Below are positions 4,571 to 5,682 of a DNA stretch of 5,682 nt, in pieces. The stretch spans positions 1 through 5,682 of the forward strand of contig JAGQVR010000186.1 in assembly GCA_020437875.1 (NCBI GenBank), written 5' to 3'. The DNA comes from Flavobacteriales bacterium (lineage in GTDB: Bacteria > Bacteroidota > Bacteroidia > Flavobacteriales_F > PHOS-HE28). The notes beneath the pieces are model-generated. The model did not search any database. It was not told where the DNA came from and saw only the letters and a program-made list of their open reading frames with translations. Each line of letters opens with the position of its first letter. The first letter of the stretch is position 1. Made by a program: the position numbers and the translations under genes.

Positions 4571-5682
4571 CAGAGCGAATGGGTCACCGCCTTGCCTGTG
4601 GCATGGTCGACAAGGACGAGGATCGGTTCGCTCACCTTGCCGGGAACCGGCAGTCGCGTTCCGATGAATGTGGAGACCTGCCCGCCCGGAAGGATCCGTT
4701 CCAGCTTGAACCGATCGATGGCCGTGTCAATGCGCCAGATGACTTTGCCATCCATGTCCACACGCGCAAGAACGAGCGTTCCCTTCAAGCCTGGCTCCGA
4801 GGTGTAGACCATCAAGGCACCGTCCGGCTCGGATAGGCGTATCGGTTCGGATCCTTCGTCCATCCGAAGGAAGGCCGCGTTGAGGTAATTCTCCTGTCCG
4901 ATGGGCTCCATCGTCATGATCCGCCGACTTCCGGTGGCCGCCTCATCCCCCAAGCTCCCCCGATGAAAGCGCCGCGGCTGCTTCGCATCATTCGCGCTTG
5001 TCAACCGTCGGATCCACTTGCTCGGCGCGTACTCCTTTTCCAGCTCCTGATCGGATAGCAGGCCAAACCAAGTATGCTCATCCTTGAAGAAGCCGGATGC
5101 CAGCGCCGCCTCTACCCTGGGTCGGAAAGGAAGCCCACGGTATCCGACCAGGCCACGCAGCTCCGCCGGTCCACCTTGCATCACCTTGAAGCTCGCGAGA
5201 TCGATCCCACCCGTACCATTGACATCGTACCACAGGATCCGACCATCGCTGCCAAGGACCTTGGCCAGTGAGAACGAGTTGCCCGCAAGCCCTTCCTTGA
5301 CCAACACCTTCTTCGGTGACGAACCATCCAGGGGTACCAACAACACGCTGATCGCATAGGTATCCTTGGAATGGTCCCGATGCAACGATGGCGTGTACGC
5401 CTCAAGTGTCTGCAACAGCGTGGCGATATGCGCGTCGGTGCGCACGGCATCTCCGAGCGGTGTTCCTGGTCCTGGATCGATCACCAGGAACGTATCCTTC
5501 AACCAGATCACGCCTCCGATGATGAGCGCTACCGCACCGACGGCCAGGGCCAGCTTCATCTTGAGATCCCGATATCGGCCGTACCAGGCGGTGGGTCCAG
5601 CGGGCTTGGGTACGGAAGGCGGAACACCACGGCGTTGGCGGATGGTGATCCACCCATCCTCCTCCCCGATCTCAGCGGTACA
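4564..5682 (-). CDS. Membrane-anchored protein with a large extracytoplasmic beta-rich domain, 5' end probably beyond the window
   Basis: The only start codon in view is the ATG at 5559 (331 aa). From it comes one transmembrane helix (residues 3-20, ALAVGAVALIIGGVIWL) followed by an extracytoplasmic domain. The frame, however, stays open through 41 more codons to the window edge. Those codons are about 64 percent GC, unlike the spacers here, and end in a basic stretch (WYGRYRDLK) just before the helix, as expected for a cytoplasmic side. I therefore extend the feature to the edge and mark it 5' partial, with about 60 percent confidence in the extension. The domain has blade-like strand groups, for example ILWYDVNGTGGIDL (108-121), LVLARVDMDGKVIWRID (262-278) and LVLVDHATGKAVTHSLW (314-330). 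The D-x-D/T-G-K-x-x-W pattern recalls PQQ-like beta-propeller repeats. The overall look, including NYLNAAFLR and the C-terminal SLWR, reminds me of the uncharacterised PA2928 family, but I hold that only tentatively. Its function is unknown. Confidence 0.82.
   Translation of the reverse strand, partial: CTAEIGEEDGWITIRQRRGVPPSVPKPAGPTAWYGRYRDLKMKLALAVGAVALIIGGVIWLKDTFLVIDPGPGTPLGDAVRTDAHIATLLQTLEAYTPSLHRDHSKDTYAISVLLVPLDGSSPKKVLVKEGLAGNSFSLAKVLGSDGRILWYDVNGTGGIDLASFKVMQGGPAELRGLVGYRGLPFRPRVEAALASGFFKDEHTWFGLLSDQELEKEYAPSKWIRRLTSANDAKQPRRFHRGSLGDEAATGSRRIMTMEPIGQENYLNAAFLRMDEGSEPIRLSEPDGALMVYTSEPGLKGTLVLARVDMDGKVIWRIDTAIDRFKLERILPGGQVSTFIGTRLPVPGKVSEPILVLVDHATGKAVTHSLWR

Noticed and set aside
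1..5682. Search for CRISPR arrays, tRNA genes, transposases, attachment sites or toxin-antitoxin pairs
   Set aside because: No regularly spaced repeats, cloverleaf with a conserved TTCGAnTC arm, DDE-type protein or typical toxin-antitoxin pair was seen.

Overview
The window looks like chromosomal DNA from a high-GC member of the Bacteroidota, probably Flavobacteriales-like. The evidence is a type IX secretion (T9SS) type A sorting tail on the protein at 1019-1834, a stand-alone single-RRM RNA-binding protein of the kind common in Bacteroidota (2720-2971), an absence of convincing Shine-Dalgarno sequences, and short TAnnTTTG-like -7 boxes near several genes. GC content is estimated by eye at around 60 percent, and no organism name can be given from this alone. 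There are no tRNA or rRNA genes, no CRISPR array, no transposase and no sign of a phage.

Layout. The left third encodes envelope or exported proteins. On the minus strand are the first codons of a probable exported protein cut by the window edge (1-28) and a complete exported protein of unknown function (34-807). They face away from a T9SS-secreted beta-rich protein (1019-1834) and a second small exported protein of unknown function (1889-2506), both on the plus strand. The divergent region 808-1018 holds an imperfect 35-bp palindrome.

The middle holds the RRM protein (2720-2971, plus) behind a leader of about 90 nt that contains a near-perfect palindrome. It meets, tail to tail, a 12-TM major facilitator superfamily transporter (2977-4209, minus) across a 5-nt gap.

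The right third has a 95-residue all-helical orphan (4267-4554, plus). It is divergent from the transporter across a 57-bp region with a candidate promoter in each direction. It then converges on a single-pass membrane-anchored protein with a beta-rich extracytoplasmic domain (4564 to beyond 5682, minus). The two convergent stop codons lie inside or beside a perfect 10-bp inverted repeat.

Gene-free stretches are short: 808-1018, 1835-1888, 2507-2719 and 4210-4266. Each is described below. No operon-like functional system connects these genes. The proteins look like ordinary secreted, transport and RNA-binding functions plus lineage-specific orphans. The most useful leads are regulatory: three inverted-repeat structures and the RRM leader.
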